Below, piece after piece: positions 27,373 to 36,584 of a stretch of DNA of 64,000 nucleotides (positions within the stretch are counted from its first letter, which is position 1; every line of letters starts with the position of its first letter). The DNA is from Xylanibacillus composti (GTDB lineage Bacteria; Bacillota; Bacilli; Paenibacillales; K13). The notes beneath the pieces were generated by a model, which was not told the origin of the DNA, ran no database searches, and was given only the letters and a program-made list of their open reading frames with translations. The stretch is taken from positions 29,547-93,546 of the forward strand of contig NZ_BOVK01000001.1 in NCBI RefSeq assembly GCF_018403685.1, written 5' to 3'. The position numbers were made by a program, and so were the translations under genes.

Positions 27373-27636
27373 TCAGGCAATGACAATTTCCCACTCATGT
27401 ATTTCGTAGCTTCTTGCCCCTTCAATTATATAAGGGTCCTGCTTCACCATCTCTTCCACTTGCTGTTCGTTCTCGGCTTTATAAATGACCAAGCCGCCGG
27501 CACCGTCAACAAAGCGGCCGTTGGCGAAAATCGCCCCTTCCGCACGCCGCTTGTCCAAATACGCGAGATGCTCGGGTCTGAATTTCTGGCTTAATTCCGC
27601 ATCCTGCATTTTTAGAAATACTGCATAATACTTCAA
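27373..27636 (-). CDS. YCII-domain protein
   Basis: An 87-residue small alpha-beta protein of the YciI family. The TTG at 27636 is taken as start: it gives the normal N-terminus (KYYAVFLKM) and is preceded by a G-rich ribosome binding site (GGGGGGGT), whereas the frame further upstream is unrelated. The typical EHLAYLDKRRAEG helix, the GGLVIYKAE strand and DPYIIEGARSYEIHEW end are present. YCII proteins have a ferredoxin-like fold with a conserved His-Asp pair and mostly unknown function. Confidence 0.82.
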   Translation of the reverse strand: MKYYAVFLKMQDAELSQKFRPEHLAYLDKRRAEGAIFANGRFVDGAGGLVIYKAENEQQVEEMVKQDPYIIEGARSYEIHEWEIVIA

Positions 27637-27862
27637 TTTGCAAACCCCCCCGGAGAAATTGACAATTCCATGCCTGTATGTATGGCCATATACGTTCAGT
27701 TTATCGTTTTGCCCGCAGAATTTCCATGGATAAACCTCAGCCGCATGTATCATTCTACAATGAATTTTGCCAGTCGCATGTCTGTTTCCTCCAAGCCCGC
27801 AATCTAACCAACGCTTGACCGGACACGAATCAAACATCCGGTGAATAGCCGGCCGCCGACTA

Positions 27863-27871
27863 TGCTATAAT
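27863..27871 (+). promoter_or_regulatory. Extended -10 promoter of the aminopeptidase gene
   Basis: TGCTATAAT is an exact extended -10 element (TGnTATAAT), about 30 bp before the ATG. A matching -35 is not obvious, as is common for this promoter type. Confidence 0.55.
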
Positions 27872-27900
27872 GCCTACATAGACTATTATGGAGGGATCAT

Positions 27901-29136
27901 ATGGAAGCATTTCAGCACAACTTGGAAAAATACGCTGCTCTGGCCGTTGAAGTAGGCGTCAACGTTCAGCCCGGGCAGATGCTCGTCGTTTCTGCCCCGA
28001 TTCAAGCTGCTGCCTATGTGCGAAGCATTGTGAAACATGCCTACGAGGTTGGGGCTCGCTATGTGCACGTCGACTGGACAGATGATGCCATTACCAGAAC
28101 TCGCTTCGAATTGGCGCCTGAGGATTCCTTCGCTGAATATCCGATCATGTGGCGTGCCAAAGGATGGGAGGAAATGGCGGAAAACAACGCGGCTTTTCTC
28201 AGTGTCATTTCTGCGAATCCTGATCTGTTGCAAGGCATCGATCCGCGGAGGGTAAAAGCTGACAATATCGCAAGAAGCAACGCGCTGCAGCACTACCGTG
28301 CCTATGCCATGTCCGACAAGATCAGCTGGTCCATTGTGGCGATTCCATCCCAAGTATGGGCGGATAAAGTATTTCCGTCGCTTGATGCCGACGCGCGAGT
28401 AGATGCCCTATGGGAGGCAATCTTCAAAGCCACCCGAATTGATCGGAACGATCCGGTGCAAGCTTGGAAAGAACATACGGCTACGCTTGACACGAAAGCG
28501 GACCATCTGAATAAACGCAAATACAAAGCGCTCCATTACCAAGCTCCGGGAACGGATCTCACCATCGAGCTTCCTCCGTTGCATCATTGGGTCAGTGCGG
28601 GCAGTGTAAACAGCAAGGGCACTACATTTGTAGCGAACATGCCGACAGAAGAAGTGTTCACCGCACCGCTAAAAACAGGCGTAAACGGGACGGTCAAGAG
28701 CACAAAGCCGCTTAGTTATGCTGGCAATCTGATCGAACATTTCTCCTTGACCTTCAAGGAAGGGCAAATTGTCGATTATAAAGCAGAATCGGGCTATGAA
28801 ACGTTGAAAAACCTGATCGAGACCGATGACGGTTCCCGGTATTTGGGAGAAGTGGCACTCGTCCCTCATCAATCGCCGATCTCACAAACCGATCTTATTT
28901 TCTACAACACGCTGTTTGACGAGAACGCCTCCAACCATTTGGCCATTGGCAAAGCCTATGCTTTCTGCCTGGAGGGCGGCAAAGCAATGAGCAAGGAAGA
29001 ACAGATAGAGCAAGGCTTGAATGACAGCCTCACGCACGTTGACTTTATGATCGGCTCTGCCGAGATGGATATTGACGGCATTCTTGCGGACGGCACTCGC
29101 GAACCTGTCTTCCGCAAGGGAAACTGGGCTTTCTAA
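27901..29136 (+). CDS. M29-family metallo-aminopeptidase
   Basis: A 411-residue cytoplasmic aminopeptidase of the thermophilic-aminopeptidase family (AmpS/PepS/aminopeptidase T). The metal-binding residues appear in order: Glu in KAESGYETL, His in LVPHQSPIS, the HLAIGKAY histidine preceded by NTLFDENASN, and the final HVDFMIGS with His and Asp. The N-terminal domain opens with EKYAALAVEVGVNVQPGQ, typical of the family. A good GGAGGG ribosome binding site lies six bases before the ATG. Monocistronic, closed by the hairpin at 29313-29340. Confidence 0.95.
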   Translation: MEAFQHNLEKYAALAVEVGVNVQPGQMLVVSAPIQAAAYVRSIVKHAYEVGARYVHVDWTDDAITRTRFELAPEDSFAEYPIMWRAKGWEEMAENNAAFLSVISANPDLLQGIDPRRVKADNIARSNALQHYRAYAMSDKISWSIVAIPSQVWADKVFPSLDADARVDALWEAIFKATRIDRNDPVQAWKEHTATLDTKADHLNKRKYKALHYQAPGTDLTIELPPLHHWVSAGSVNSKGTTFVANMPTEEVFTAPLKTGVNGTVKSTKPLSYAGNLIEHFSLTFKEGQIVDYKAESGYETLKNLIETDDGSRYLGEVALVPHQSPISQTDLIFYNTLFDENASNHLAIGKAYAFCLEGGKAMSKEEQIEQGLNDSLTHVDFMIGSAEMDIDGILADGTREPVFRKGNWAF

Positions 29137-29312
29137 CGCAACTGTTGTCAGACAACCAGGGATTGCGTCGAGTTTCCGCAGGTTGCCGCCACTGAATCTT
29201 GCGAATTCGAGTCGATTTCTGCGCTTGCCTGGGAAATATCAGCAGGAAATACTTCTGCCTTCTGCAGGTGCAACAAGACTTAACTCCGAATCATCCTGCC
29301 AGCGCAAATAAA

Positions 29313-29340
29313 GAGCAGGCCTACGCGCATAGGCCTGCTC
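29313..29340. terminator. Convergent terminator between the aminopeptidase and the ACP operon
   Basis: A perfect 11-bp stem GAGCAGGCCTA/TAGGCCTGCTC with a 6-base loop. TTTATTTG follows on the minus strand and ACTTTATAA on the plus strand, so it probably serves both converging units. Confidence 0.8.
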
Positions 29341-29350
29341 ACTTTATAAA

Positions 29351-30376
29351 CTAAAAGTTTCTATGCAGTTCATCAAGAAGCCTGCCCAGCACTTCCTGTT
29401 CGATCGTTCGGATCGTACAGACATCCGAAATGATATCCTTAATAAGTGACCCCCTCTGCAAGCGATTATGCTTCAGTATGGAGCTTCGCAGAATGGCCGA
29501 TCGCTTCGCAGCCTCTTCATAGTCAGTCTGAATTTGGCGAAGCATGACCGGGTCCAGTACTGCATGATCTGCCATATAGGCGATTCGATCCACCATTAAC
29601 TGCTTGTGCTCCATGATAATTTGTGCCGGAATAAACGAAACGTATTCTTTCGTCTCTTCAGTCAAGCGAAGATCTTCGATATATTGGTCATATACCGACA
29701 TGCCGTACAAATCTGGCCTTGGATTGGCTCGCATTCGAAATCGAGTGGACGTATTGCGGGAATGCAAGTATTCGTCCAGCAGTTCCTTGACCAGTACAGG
29801 ATCGAATTCGTACTCGTCCTCCGGCAGCTCCTTGAGCAGAAAGATATCGTCTTGAAAAAACTCGGAAACTTCCGTGGATTCATAACTGGCAAGAAAATCA
29901 TCGAAGCTCACAACGGTTGACCCGATCTGACTGTCTTTGCGTACCCCGACCACATCAAACGTGCGCCTCTCCGCGTTGTAGCCATGTATGAGGAAATCGC
30001 GTAATACATGCCCGCGTTCATGCCAGAACAGCGGAACATAAAATTCATCCGCATACGTGTAAAAATACAATCCGTCATCAATGCATCTCTGAATAAACGA
30101 TATGATATCCGCATTGGTGCGGGCCAGCGTGCTGCGCTTAAAGCGTTCCACATAGAAGCAAGGAAAACGCTGCATCCACACAAAGTATCCAAAAAAATTT
30201 ACATGATAGCTGCCTCTCGTCTCGTTCGGACAATACAGCTGAATATAATTGCTCTTGAACCATGCTTCATAAGCTGCAGTCCGTGAGATGATCGAGTGCG
30301 GCAGTGCATGATGCAGCCTTCCGTGGATCCTCGTCGGATACACGGGAAGCTGCTTAACGGTTGTGGCCTGAACCAT
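29351..30376 (-). CDS. Protein resembling the BtrH/C39-like superfamily, last gene of the ACP operon
   Basis: 341 residues from an ATG at 30376 with AAAGGGG eight bases upstream. The region of about residues 85-150 has the pattern of the BtrH_N/C39-like proteins found in many biosynthetic clusters: DIISFIQRCIDDGLYFYTYADEFYVPL, then HVLRDFLIHGYNAERRTFDVVGV, that is, a strand, a conserved acidic residue and a His-containing strand followed by GYN/GYD. No catalytic Cys is evident before it, so it may be a non-catalytic partner or use other residues. The C-terminal 180 residues are helical and acidic. It starts 68 bp after the ATP-grasp gene. Function unknown; assignment is by pattern only. Confidence 0.55.
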   Translation of the reverse strand: MVQATTVKQLPVYPTRIHGRLHHALPHSIISRTAAYEAWFKSNYIQLYCPNETRGSYHVNFFGYFVWMQRFPCFYVERFKRSTLARTNADIISFIQRCIDDGLYFYTYADEFYVPLFWHERGHVLRDFLIHGYNAERRTFDVVGVRKDSQIGSTVVSFDDFLASYESTEVSEFFQDDIFLLKELPEDEYEFDPVLVKELLDEYLHSRNTSTRFRMRANPRPDLYGMSVYDQYIEDLRLTEETKEYVSFIPAQIIMEHKQLMVDRIAYMADHAVLDPVMLRQIQTDYEEAAKRSAILRSSILKHNRLQRGSLIKDIISDVCTIRTIEQEVLGRLLDELHRNF

Positions 30377-30444
30377 TCCATAGTCCCCTTTCAAAGTCCG
30401 TCATGACTCGTTCTTCTGCCATGGATCGCTTTGCAGGAACTTTA

Positions 30445-31821
30445 TTACACCGCAAGTGTTTTATCCGTAAGCCGTTCCACAAATTGCTCCAGCTGCTGCT
30501 GCAAGCGTTCCGCTTCGTCCCATGTTGGTGCCGCAATCAAGGCGAACAACCTACCCGCACAGCGTCCGGTTGACTCCTCTCTTGCATGCGGCAGTGTACC
30601 GGACGTATACACGATAATGCCTTTCTTGCTTCCTTCATCATAAAGCAGATTTTCCTTCCGCAACGCTTCACACAAGCTCAAAAAACCGAAAGGCTCCTCC
30701 GTCTGCAAGCGGAAGTAGCGCGTCAGCATCTTCGCAATGCCCATTCGTGCTGCTATGAACGATATATAAGTGGACAACGTAAATCGACCGTTAATCTCGA
30801 TAATTGGAACCAGCACATCTTCATCCGTAATGATAGAGTCGATCCCGGCTACGCCGCAATAGCCCTGCTCATACAGCTTGTTGCCAATTTGCCGTCCATA
30901 TTCGTGAATGGAGGCAGTCACCGAATCCTCAAAGTCAGGCGGCATCTGCGAGCCAATATAGACGGTGTCCCGCAGCACCTGTTTTTTGATGGAGAATACC
31001 TCGGTTTCCCCGTTGGGTGAAATATACACCTGATAATTGATATCCGCCTTTTTCTTATACCAGCCTTCAACAAGCCACTGTGTATCCGGTCGGGATCGCG
31101 CTATGCGTCCCAACCTCGCCAGCAGCGGTTTAAGGCGCGCCGCATCATCAACAATATACAAGCCCTTACCGGATGCACCAAACGGGTCTTTGATGATCAC
31201 TTTCTCGAAGTACGGCGGGTTCTGTTCCAGCTCATCGAAGGCCAGCTGAATTTCATCCGTGCTCCGGCAAACTTTGCCTTTGCAAACAGGAAGATTCAGC
31301 TCCTCTGCTAGCAAGCGATTAGCGATCTTGTCATTAATGCCCGCGCATATCTTCGCCCTTGCATGCGGAATAATCAGCCCGCAGCGGTCAGCGATTTCCT
31401 CTTCGATGCGCGTGACGGCGTATGGAACAAAGTACGTGTCCGCAGCGGACGCAGCGTATGCCGCAAGTCTGTCCAGCAACAGGTTGTCCTGCAGTACAAG
31501 TTCGGCAATTGGCGTATAAGGGTCTTCTGCTGCACCTGCCGGCACCTCAATATGCGGAATGTCCATCCCCCACTGCTGCAGCTGCGTTAGAAAGTCTTCA
31601 TCCGGGTAGGCTCTCATAATGAGGACATCCTGCTTGCGGCAAAGCAATAGATTCATATCCTCTACACGGTTGACAATTCGATCTTCGTTGCGATCAATAA
31701 TGCCAGCTTGTACCGGATTCCAGTATTTTTCCGCGCCGATATTGAATAACCAAACGATTCTTCCCTGATCGCGGTTCTCCGCGATCCAACGAATTAGGTG
31801 AAATGACTGCGCCTTTTCCAT
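30445..31821 (-). CDS. ATP-grasp amino-acid ligase (BtrJ/PGM1-like)
   Basis: A 458-residue ligase that would activate a carboxylate as acyl phosphate and join it to a thiol or amine. The ATP-grasp core shows EKVIIKDPFGASGKGLYIV (glycine-rich nucleotide loop), TQWLVEGWY and the metal-binding end EINGRFTLSTYISF (Glu-x-Asn-x-Arg). The N-terminal region with WLFNIGAEKYW resembles the ligase family of BtrJ, which loads glutamate on the ACP in butirosin synthesis, and of PGM1-type peptide ligases. The ATG overlaps the decarboxylase stop by one base (TAATG). In this setting its acceptor is probably the stand-alone ACP encoded at the head of the operon; the amino acid is not known. Confidence 0.78.
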   Translation of the reverse strand: MEKAQSFHLIRWIAENRDQGRIVWLFNIGAEKYWNPVQAGIIDRNEDRIVNRVEDMNLLLCRKQDVLIMRAYPDEDFLTQLQQWGMDIPHIEVPAGAAEDPYTPIAELVLQDNLLLDRLAAYAASAADTYFVPYAVTRIEEEIADRCGLIIPHARAKICAGINDKIANRLLAEELNLPVCKGKVCRSTDEIQLAFDELEQNPPYFEKVIIKDPFGASGKGLYIVDDAARLKPLLARLGRIARSRPDTQWLVEGWYKKKADINYQVYISPNGETEVFSIKKQVLRDTVYIGSQMPPDFEDSVTASIHEYGRQIGNKLYEQGYCGVAGIDSIITDEDVLVPIIEINGRFTLSTYISFIAARMGIAKMLTRYFRLQTEEPFGFLSLCEALRKENLLYDEGSKKGIIVYTSGTLPHAREESTGRCAGRLFALIAAPTWDEAERLQQQLEQFVERLTDKTLAV

Positions 31822-33086
31822 TATGCATGTGAAAGATTCTCAGACTTGAACAGAGACTGCTGTCCAAGCAGAAAATCTTCCACCTTCCCCCTTTCTCTAA
31901 GCACATAGGTTTGGTCTTGATAGACTATAATTTCTGCAGGCAGCGCATGGCTCAGAAACATGACCGGACTGTGGCTAAGTCCGTAGGCGCCGGATTTCTC
32001 GATGACAAGCAAATCCCCCTCTTCAGCTGCTGGAAGCTCGATACGCTGCCCCAACATATCTGTCGGTGTGCACAGCGGACCTGCAACTCCTACTTCTTCA
32101 AGCTGTGCACCCGATTTGCCGGCTATACGCATTGGGAAATTGTTACGGACATAACGACCCAAGAATGCGGAAGAGGCGTGCTGATGGGAGCCGCCATCAC
32201 AGACGAGATACTTGACTCCCTTGCACTCTTTCACATACAGTACACGAGTGACAAATTCGCCTGCTTCCGCCATTAAATACCGGCCGCTTTCTACGCCGAT
32301 GCGCGTAGTGGCCAGTTCGCGCTCGTAGGCGGACCACACTTCCTGCATCCCTTCCTTCAACCGCTGCATGTCCAGCGCTTCTTCCCCTTTGAAGTAAGGG
32401 ATGCCGAATCCGCCTCCGAGATCAAGAAATTCCAATGGAAAGCCATGCGCAGCCGACAGGGATACGGCGAGCTTGATGATTTCTCGCATGTTCTCAGTCA
32501 AATGAGCCGCATCGAGCATCTGCGTGCCTGTGAATACGTGAATCCCAATCAACCTGACGCCTGACAGCGCCATAATTTGGCGAACGGCCTCATCCAGCTC
32601 GTCCTGGTCAATGCCAAACTGCGTGGGTACACCGGACATGCGAATGCCGGCCATGGACAGATTGAAATTGGGATTGACGCGAATGGCGATATTCACGATT
32701 TTTTGACGGGATAAGGCAAGCTGATGAATTCGCCTGGCCTCTTCCACCGACTCTACATTCAGGCAATAGATGCCGATGTCTATCGAAGCCTCTAATTCGT
32801 TCGTCGTTTTCCCTGGACTCGTAAAAATGATTTGCCATGGATCAAATCCGGCTTCTTTTGCCACATGCAGTTCGCCCAGTGAGGCTACCTCGATGTGGCT
32901 GCCCCATTTCCGAAACATCTCACATACGCCAAGTGCAGGGTTGGATTTTGCTGAATAAAAAATTTCGAACCGTTCAGGCAGACTTTCCTTAAGCCGGCGG
33001 TACTGTCTCTCCATGATATCTCCGTCATAAACATACAAGGGCGTTCCGTACTCAGCGGATAGCAAACGCAGCTTTTCGTCCTCCAT
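31821..33086 (-). CDS. PLP-dependent decarboxylase, BtrK-like (group IV)
   Basis: A 421-residue fold-type III PLP enzyme related to diaminopimelate and ornithine decarboxylases. The PLP lysine is Lys47 in IFYSAKSNP; HVFTGTQ, LGGGFGIPYF, ESGRYLMAEAG, GPLCTPTDML (catalytic Cys) and SGAYGLSHSP follow in order. By remembered comparison the spacing and the GVPTQFGID, GSHQHASS and NFPM segments fit BtrK, which decarboxylates glutamyl-S-ACP, better than free lysA. Since an ACP and an ATP-grasp ligase are in the same operon, carrier-bound substrate is likely. It lies 20 bp after the 895-residue hydrolase gene. A free amino-acid decarboxylase cannot be excluded. Confidence 0.82.
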   Translation of the reverse strand: MEDEKLRLLSAEYGTPLYVYDGDIMERQYRRLKESLPERFEIFYSAKSNPALGVCEMFRKWGSHIEVASLGELHVAKEAGFDPWQIIFTSPGKTTNELEASIDIGIYCLNVESVEEARRIHQLALSRQKIVNIAIRVNPNFNLSMAGIRMSGVPTQFGIDQDELDEAVRQIMALSGVRLIGIHVFTGTQMLDAAHLTENMREIIKLAVSLSAAHGFPLEFLDLGGGFGIPYFKGEEALDMQRLKEGMQEVWSAYERELATTRIGVESGRYLMAEAGEFVTRVLYVKECKGVKYLVCDGGSHQHASSAFLGRYVRNNFPMRIAGKSGAQLEEVGVAGPLCTPTDMLGQRIELPAAEEGDLLVIEKSGAYGLSHSPVMFLSHALPAEIIVYQDQTYVLRERGKVEDFLLGQQSLFKSENLSHA

Positions 33087-33106
33087 GATCTTCCTCCTTT
33101 AACTAA

Positions 33107-35794
33107 TCAAGTGCATAGCGTAGCTTCGCTTGGTTTGATCGCAAACCAGCGTCCATCATGCCATAGGATCGACGTCTGATAGAATAACGGATTTTCATCG
33201 AATGTATTCCACAAGTCCAACAGCGCCTCTCCTGCCGAATCGCTGTTATAAGCAACCAGCAGTTGATCTGAAGGATCGTTCTCCACCCATAGAACAGCAG
33301 CATATTCCCCTTTGTACGTCCGGTTGTAACAGATCATTTCATCGGATGTTGCATGAATGCCCAATCGGTGCAGCAACTGCTTGTGACCGTCGTGAAGATT
33401 GCGCATATCAAGCAAATGGACATACGCGGGGCTGTCTCTCTCGCTGTCCGCCCATTCTTGGGGGGAGCAACTTTCCAGGTTATAAGCGATATAGCGGTCG
33501 CGAAACGGGTTTTGCAGCAAGTATGCAAGCTTCATATGGAATCGACGCCTCGGATCTTCCATTCGGTCTGGCTTGACAACGGTGCAATTGCGCACATAAG
33601 CTTTCTTGATGCCGAGAAGGTCGTCCTCCACCACGATGCGATCTGTCATATTCTTGAAGTCGGTGCGGGTCAGCGGTTGCTGCCAAAGCTCCCAATGCTG
33701 TTCGCTTAAGTTACCAGTATCCGTGCATGCAATAGATAAAGCTGAATAGGCATCTGTCAGCTTGACTGTATGCTCCCGACCGTTCAGAAGTAATGTAAGG
33801 TCACAATCGAGTTCCATTTCTTCTTGTGCCAGCAGCAGTCTGCATTGCTTGACGTTAACCGTCCGAACAATGATCTTTTCCCTGGATACAATTTGGGCTT
33901 GCACGCTGACATGTTTATGATTGAAATCAATGGCCCGTACTTCGTCTATCCAGTAAGAATGGTTGAATGCGGGATCGATCAGCACATACTTGACTGATTT
34001 TGGCAGTGGTGTTCTTGTTGCTTCGAGCAAGCGGTGAAACAGCGGCCTGGAGTTAAAAAGCGCACTACACTCGTTATGAATGAAGCCATGGATCATCCAT
34101 GTCTCCCCTTTGGGCAGCCGTTCGACAAAATCCGCCTTGCGCATACTGTTGAAAAACCAATTCTCTACTCCGCAAACGGCAAGTACAGCCGTATGTTCCA
34201 AATTGTCGAAAAACTCGTACTCCGGTTGATCTGCATCGATTCTCGGATCTCCAACAATCGAGGCGAGCGCAGCGAACAGATGAGGGACCAAAAATCCGAT
34301 TCGATACGTTTTGGGGCCGCCTGTACAAAAACCTATGCCATAAATGCGATCCCGATCCGCAGGCAGTGTTCCCAGAATGGTCTGAATCATACGAACAACT
34401 TGAATATCATCGGCGAAGTGCAGACGGCTTATGCCTACCATATCTACGACTATGGCTTCACTAGTTCGCGCCCATTGCATCCAAGGGAGAGGCAACGGAT
34501 ATTTCCGTCCTTGGGCATCGTGGAAATAGAATACGACTGGATACAGTCGACTGCTGTCATATTGTTCCGGCAGGTGCACAGTATAAATCAGTTCACCGCT
34601 GTCGATCGACTTCGGCAACATAATTGAATAGCGCTCCGGAAACACATCCTGCATTTGAACTTGCAGGATCTGATCGGCTGAACCAGCATATACGCTCGCC
34701 TCATAGAAAAGCTTCAAGTTTTGTTCCATCCAGTCCGCCGGCACATATTGATTCATGCCCTGCAATAGCGAGGGAACGGCGGCAAGCCCGCGCAGCGACT
34801 CCAGCACGGTCTCATTGCAATCCTTGCGAGTTCGGATTCGCTCGCGCAACATTTCGACCGCATCCGCAATATGGCCCATACAGCAATGCGTTTCGGCAAC
34901 TGTTCGATGGCTGACAGATTCCGTTAATGTGATGCGGTAGAAGCCTTGCGCATCCTGCGGAAATGAGAGCCGAAACGGATGCATCGCCTGTACCTGTTCC
35001 CGGGCAAGGCATTGGCCCTGCGCATCCCACAGGTGCAGCTCCAGTGATTTCTCTAGTGATTCCGGCGAGAAACACATCGGTTGGGCCATCCCCTTCAACA
35101 CGGGGACCTGATCATCGTTTTTGCAAACGGCATGGCTGTCAACAATGATATGATAGGCATGCTTCAGCTGCTCCAGCCATGCCTGATCTACGAGCTCGTT
35201 CTGTTTGCGCAAATCCGTCAAGCGTTCGAAAGGATTCAGTTTGATGATGAACTCTCTGCAAGTCAACTGACGGTCCAAATGCAGGGGACATTCTACCAGA
35301 ATCGTGTTAAACCCTTCATGAAACGGAACGCGAGCATGTACTTCCCGATTGACATACTCGGCATGGGACGTGAACACCAGTCGGCCGTTGATCCATACGC
35401 GCACAGGAGAGGGATAATAGCAAATGAGGTTGACCAGCATCTCACGATCCTGCAAACAATGCACACTGCAGCAAGCATACATATAGGATGATTCATCATG
35501 TTGAGAGAATAAAGCGAAGGGCTCGTTAACCTCCAAATACCGATCTGCGCGCTCGGAAATATAAAATCGCCAATTCGATTCCACTTCATCCCGCTGCAGC
35601 ATCACTTGCTCCCACGGGAGAAGCACGCGTGCTTTAGGATCAATTGCCGGTTCCGCATCTAATTGCTCCGGATGATGATTCTGCACCTTCTTAATCAGCC
35701 ATCGATTTAATGCTATGGGTTCCTCCCCTGACATGACGATCGGAGAGATGGTTTTCTTCATTAAAGTTTCCAGTTGCTTCTGCCAATTCATCAT
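33107..35794 (-). CDS. 895-residue protein with alpha/beta-hydrolase core and Cys at the nucleophile position
   Basis: The start ATG at 35794 follows AAAGGGAGA. Residues about 70-175 look like a beta-sandwich module (NWRFYISERADRYLEV, VRVWINGRLVF, FHEGFNTILVECP). Residues about 390-620 form an esterase-D/prolyl-oligopeptidase-like hydrolase: SIMLPKSI, YPVVFYFHDAQG, then the nucleophile elbow IYGIGFCTGGPK with Cys490 where Ser is usual, and a His in WMIHGFIHNE. The last 270 residues are mixed alpha/beta without a match. A G-x-C-x-G elbow is known from dienelactone hydrolases and a few thioesterases. It could release or transfer an acyl group from the ACP; this is inference. The gene overlaps the kinase gene by 104 bp. 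Confidence 0.68.
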   Translation of the reverse strand: MMNWQKQLETLMKKTISPIVMSGEEPIALNRWLIKKVQNHHPEQLDAEPAIDPKARVLLPWEQVMLQRDEVESNWRFYISERADRYLEVNEPFALFSQHDESSYMYACCSVHCLQDREMLVNLICYYPSPVRVWINGRLVFTSHAEYVNREVHARVPFHEGFNTILVECPLHLDRQLTCREFIIKLNPFERLTDLRKQNELVDQAWLEQLKHAYHIIVDSHAVCKNDDQVPVLKGMAQPMCFSPESLEKSLELHLWDAQGQCLAREQVQAMHPFRLSFPQDAQGFYRITLTESVSHRTVAETHCCMGHIADAVEMLRERIRTRKDCNETVLESLRGLAAVPSLLQGMNQYVPADWMEQNLKLFYEASVYAGSADQILQVQMQDVFPERYSIMLPKSIDSGELIYTVHLPEQYDSSRLYPVVFYFHDAQGRKYPLPLPWMQWARTSEAIVVDMVGISRLHFADDIQVVRMIQTILGTLPADRDRIYGIGFCTGGPKTYRIGFLVPHLFAALASIVGDPRIDADQPEYEFFDNLEHTAVLAVCGVENWFFNSMRKADFVERLPKGETWMIHGFIHNECSALFNSRPLFHRLLEATRTPLPKSVKYVLIDPAFNHSYWIDEVRAIDFNHKHVSVQAQIVSREKIIVRTVNVKQCRLLLAQEEMELDCDLTLLLNGREHTVKLTDAYSALSIACTDTGNLSEQHWELWQQPLTRTDFKNMTDRIVVEDDLLGIKKAYVRNCTVVKPDRMEDPRRRFHMKLAYLLQNPFRDRYIAYNLESCSPQEWADSERDSPAYVHLLDMRNLHDGHKQLLHRLGIHATSDEMICYNRTYKGEYAAVLWVENDPSDQLLVAYNSDSAGEALLDLWNTFDENPLFYQTSILWHDGRWFAIKPSEATLCT

Positions 35795-36506
35795 CGTTCT
35801 CCCTTTCGTCGCAGGCTGTTTCAAGTTCCGGCACATTTGTTTTACCCAGCTTCAAATAGATATACTGTACCAGCGAATCGCTGAGAGAAGGCGGAAGTTT
35901 GCCTATGGTCACAACATTGACCGTTCCTTTGGCAATTTCCTTCAACATATCCGCATATTCTCTGTGCATCAGTTCCAGGTACATGAAGTCCTTGTTGCGT
36001 CCGCTTGTGTCCCGAAGAATGCGTTTGTTCTTGTGGAATAACGGCTTGCCTCGTTGCTGTATGCGTTCATAACAAACAGCTGCATCCGTCTCGCAATAAA
36101 AAAGCCAATCGGGTTGTCTCAGCCATCGGCATATGAATCGACCAGGCCATCTCCACGCCCCATTGGCTGCATCCCGCGTCAATCCGGTGTAAAAATACCG
36201 GTCTGCTACAATAACCCGCCGGTTCTTCAGGTGAGGCCTGATTATTGTGAAATAATCATAGAGAAATCCAACCCACTGCAGCACACTGAACATATTCGTA
36301 CCCAACAGTCCGAGTCGATCTATTCGCGCAGTTAGTTTCCGAAGAAAAGGGATCGCATTCCATTCGTATGACACAACCGGTACGCCAGCCCCATGTAAAT
36401 CGTTCAACAGTGTGCGAATTCCTACGCTTTTGCCCGAGCCGCTAATCCCTTCCACCACAATCAGCACGCCATTATGCTTGTTTAGGAAGTATTCATCTTT
36501 TTTCAT
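35691..36506 (-). CDS. P-loop kinase, thymidylate-kinase-like
   Basis: 271 residues from an ATG at 36506, preceded by AAAGGTGAGG. The P-loop VVEGISGSGKSVG is at residues 17-29, the DR motif in VIVADRYFYTGLTRDA near residue 105, and a lid-like region with RGKPLFHKNKRILRDTSGRN follows. The fold is that of dTMP kinase, but it is longer and divergent, and a housekeeping tmk would not sit here. It may phosphorylate a product or a nucleotide in this pathway. Its last 34 codons (highly polar, ending HSIKSMAD) overlap the start of the next gene in another frame, which suggests that this tail is a late extension. Confidence 0.7.
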   Translation of the reverse strand: MKKDEYFLNKHNGVLIVVEGISGSGKSVGIRTLLNDLHGAGVPVVSYEWNAIPFLRKLTARIDRLGLLGTNMFSVLQWVGFLYDYFTIIRPHLKNRRVIVADRYFYTGLTRDAANGAWRWPGRFICRWLRQPDWLFYCETDAAVCYERIQQRGKPLFHKNKRILRDTSGRNKDFMYLELMHREYADMLKEIAKGTVNVVTIGKLPPSLSDSLVQYIYLKLGKTNVPELETACDERENDDELAEATGNFNEENHLSDRHVRGGTHSIKSMAD

Positions 36507-36584
36507 CGACCTCACCTTTACTCGCTATTTCAAGCATCTCACCACGAGTTCATCCCGTAAACCCCGCTTGGAAATAGTCCCTTT

